The translations under genes and the position numbers were made by a program. A stretch of 64,000 nt of DNA from the NCBI GenBank assembly GCA_030407315.1, contig JALQPE010000012.1, positions 248,001 through 312,000 of the forward strand, given 5' to 3'. Under the pieces are notes generated by a model that did no database searches, was not told the origin of the DNA, and saw nothing but the letters and a program-made list of their open reading frames with translations. Shown piece after piece: positions 62,985 through 64,000 of the stretch (the stretch's first letter is position 1; each line of letters begins with the position of its first letter). The DNA comes from Asparagopsis taxiformis. Its lineage: Eukaryota; Rhodophyta; Florideophyceae; Bonnemaisoniales; Bonnemaisoniaceae.

Positions 62985-63205
62985 ATGTCCGGAAGACGTC
63001 CTGATTTGAATTAAAATTTGGGCTATTCTCAAAAACATGCACATGTGAACATGTTTTTGAGATGGGGGTGTGCCGTACGGCACAATCGACCTGCTGAAAT
63101 CGATGTTTTTTGCAATATTTTTTTCTGCCCTAAATTGTAGAATTTCTGGGCTGGACAGCAATGCAACTGAGCTGGACATCCACCGGGCGTCCATTTCAAC
63201 TTGGT
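62985..63205 (+). repeat. Solo copy of the twin-palindrome repeat (about 220 bp)
   Basis: Starts near CCTATGTCCGGAAGACGTCC and ends near GGACATCCACCGGGCGTCCA. Contains hairpin CTCAAAAACATG/CATGTTTTTGAG at 63028-63061 and palindrome GTGCCGTACGGCAC at 63070-63083. It matches the units of the T1 foldback and the 23340-23560 copy. Confidence 0.8.
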
Positions 63206-63426
63206 CTTGTATTTTGCATCTGCACGCATAACAGCAACAAAGCCGTCAGGTTCACTGCTCGGACGAAGTGCACCTGGAGTGTGAACGATTGGTTTTTGAC
63301 AGGCGAGTACTGCTGAATAGGTTTCACCCTGGACTAATGGTGGCTGGACATGCTGCATTATATGATATAATTCAACTCTGGAACGTAGCTTTATTTGTAG
63401 TCGAAATGAAAACATCTTTCGTGACC
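63206..63426. other. Spacer between repeat and SET gene
   Basis: 221 bp without a recognised element. It should hold the 3' UTR of the SET-domain gene. Confidence 0.4.
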
Positions 63427-64000
63427 CTAATTCCATTCTCTAAACGCTGTCCCATAATGAACGTAGAGCTCCTGCCCTGGACAGATATCGCGGATTGCAC
63501 GTACTACGATGATCTTCGGATTTTCTAGGTCCTTCGCCTTGAGCTTCTTCCCCGTCGAACCGCTGCTGTAGTTCTCGACAAACTCGACGTTGGCCATCCG
63601 CCTGGTGTCTTCCGCCGGAGTGTCCTCACCTCGCAAATACCGCGGGTCGTTGATGAACTGCGCCGAACAGAACGGAGCCGGAACAATCCAAATTGGATGC
63701 TCGATGTTTTCGTCGTCCTCCGCTGTTGCATACAGCTTGATGGCATACATCAAGAATGTTTCCTTCGTTATCGCCATGTGACCCTCTCCGTACGCGAACC
63801 GCATCGACTCCTTGCTCATATCAGAGTACACAACAGTTCCGTAGTATGCACATACTTCGTCGCCAACATTAAAGGTCTGTTCAGCGAAGAGCCCTCTTCC
63901 TGCATTTGGATGCTTAATCAGCGATGGTCGAACGCTCAATTTTTTCGCAACACAATCGTGTGCCCGCATCACGCGAGGGTTTTCAGTTTGCAACCAGCGG
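63427..64000 (-). CDS. SET-domain protein, 5' partial
   Basis: The frame is open to the window edge; an inner ATG lies at 63969. SET marks in order: GRGLFAEQTFNVGDEVCAYYG (N-terminal SET strand), FINDPRYL (the N-x-x-R region), VEFVENYSSG, then the post-NH core IIVVRAIRDICPGQELYVHYG, where the Tyr near the end is catalytic. The canonical N-H-S pair is replaced by N-D-P, so methyltransferase activity is uncertain. SET proteins use S-adenosylmethionine to methylate lysines on histones or other proteins. Its place next to T2 leaves open whether it is a host gene or transposon cargo. Confidence 0.75.
   Translation of the reverse strand, partial: RWLQTENPRVMRAHDCVAKKLSVRPSLIKHPNAGRGLFAEQTFNVGDEVCAYYGTVVYSDMSKESMRFAYGEGHMAITKETFLMYAIKLYATAEDDENIEHPIWIVPAPFCSAQFINDPRYLRGEDTPAEDTRRMANVEFVENYSSGSTGKKLKAKDLENPKIIVVRAIRDICPGQELYVHYGTAFREWN

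Larger units (their letters stand above)
54749..64000. mobile_element. DNA transposon T2, transposase-bearing (right end outside window)
   Basis: The left terminus is identical to that of T1 and lies inside the aORF of C. Order: terminal repeat, three 43-bp units, 24-bp array, minus-strand microexon array, a perfect palindrome, transposase ORF on plus, long second ORF on minus, a 230-bp repeat, and a SET-domain gene. No matching right terminal repeat is seen before 64000. Whether the SET gene lies inside T2 is unknown. Confidence 0.7.

Overview
The window looks like nuclear DNA of a photosynthetic eukaryote, most probably a red alga of the florideophyte type (Chondrus-like). The reasons are a plastid galactolipid synthase gene, compact and almost intronless genes, one clear 90-bp GT-AG intron in a SUMO gene, and dense nested Ty3/gypsy and Plavaka-type transposons. 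The species is inferred from gene content and style, not proven.

Region 1 (1-11.1 kb) is ordinary gene space: a BTB/POZ protein (cut by the window edge), a digalactosyldiacylglycerol synthase, a membrane thioredoxin-fold protein with a CxxS motif, a very large CPSF-A/DDB1-family protein, and a two-exon SUMO gene. Region 2 (11.1-14.7 kb) is AT-rich and gene-poor. It ends in the left half of a decayed tyrosine-recombinase gene, whose right half lies at 39.7-40.6 kb.

Region 3 (14,683-39,736) is one complete Ty3/gypsy chromovirus, element A. It has 657/658-bp LTRs and a 5-bp target duplication (CCTCT), and it splits the recombinase gene without changing its frame. Inside its gag gene sits an 11,070-bp DNA transposon, T1 (16,414-27,483), with terminal inverted repeats and a 2-bp AA duplication; conceptual removal restores an open gag. 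T1 has lost its transposase and carries a large foldback built from an unnamed repeat family.

Region 4 (40.8-54.7 kb) holds a truncated LTR of the A family, then element B (a broken chromovirus on the minus strand), then element C, a relative inserted in the gag of B. Elements A, B and C all carry an extra long ORF between integrase and 3' LTR on the strand opposite to gag-pol. These antisense ORFs are homologous, start after pyrimidine-rich leaders, and look like genes with their own promoter.

Region 5 (54.7-64 kb) is T2, a longer relative of T1 inserted in the antisense ORF of C. It has an intact Plavaka-like transposase ORF and a second long ORF. Its far end is outside the window. A SET-domain gene lies at the right edge.

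The most unusual signal is on the minus strand of both T1 and T2. Alternating 27-nt and 12-nt segments, each bounded by near-consensus splice sites and separated by introns of mostly about 81 and 102 nt, form an array of candidate microexons in a constant phase. In T2 they lead to a 61-codon terminal exon. This would be a transposon-borne gene made of microexon repeats.
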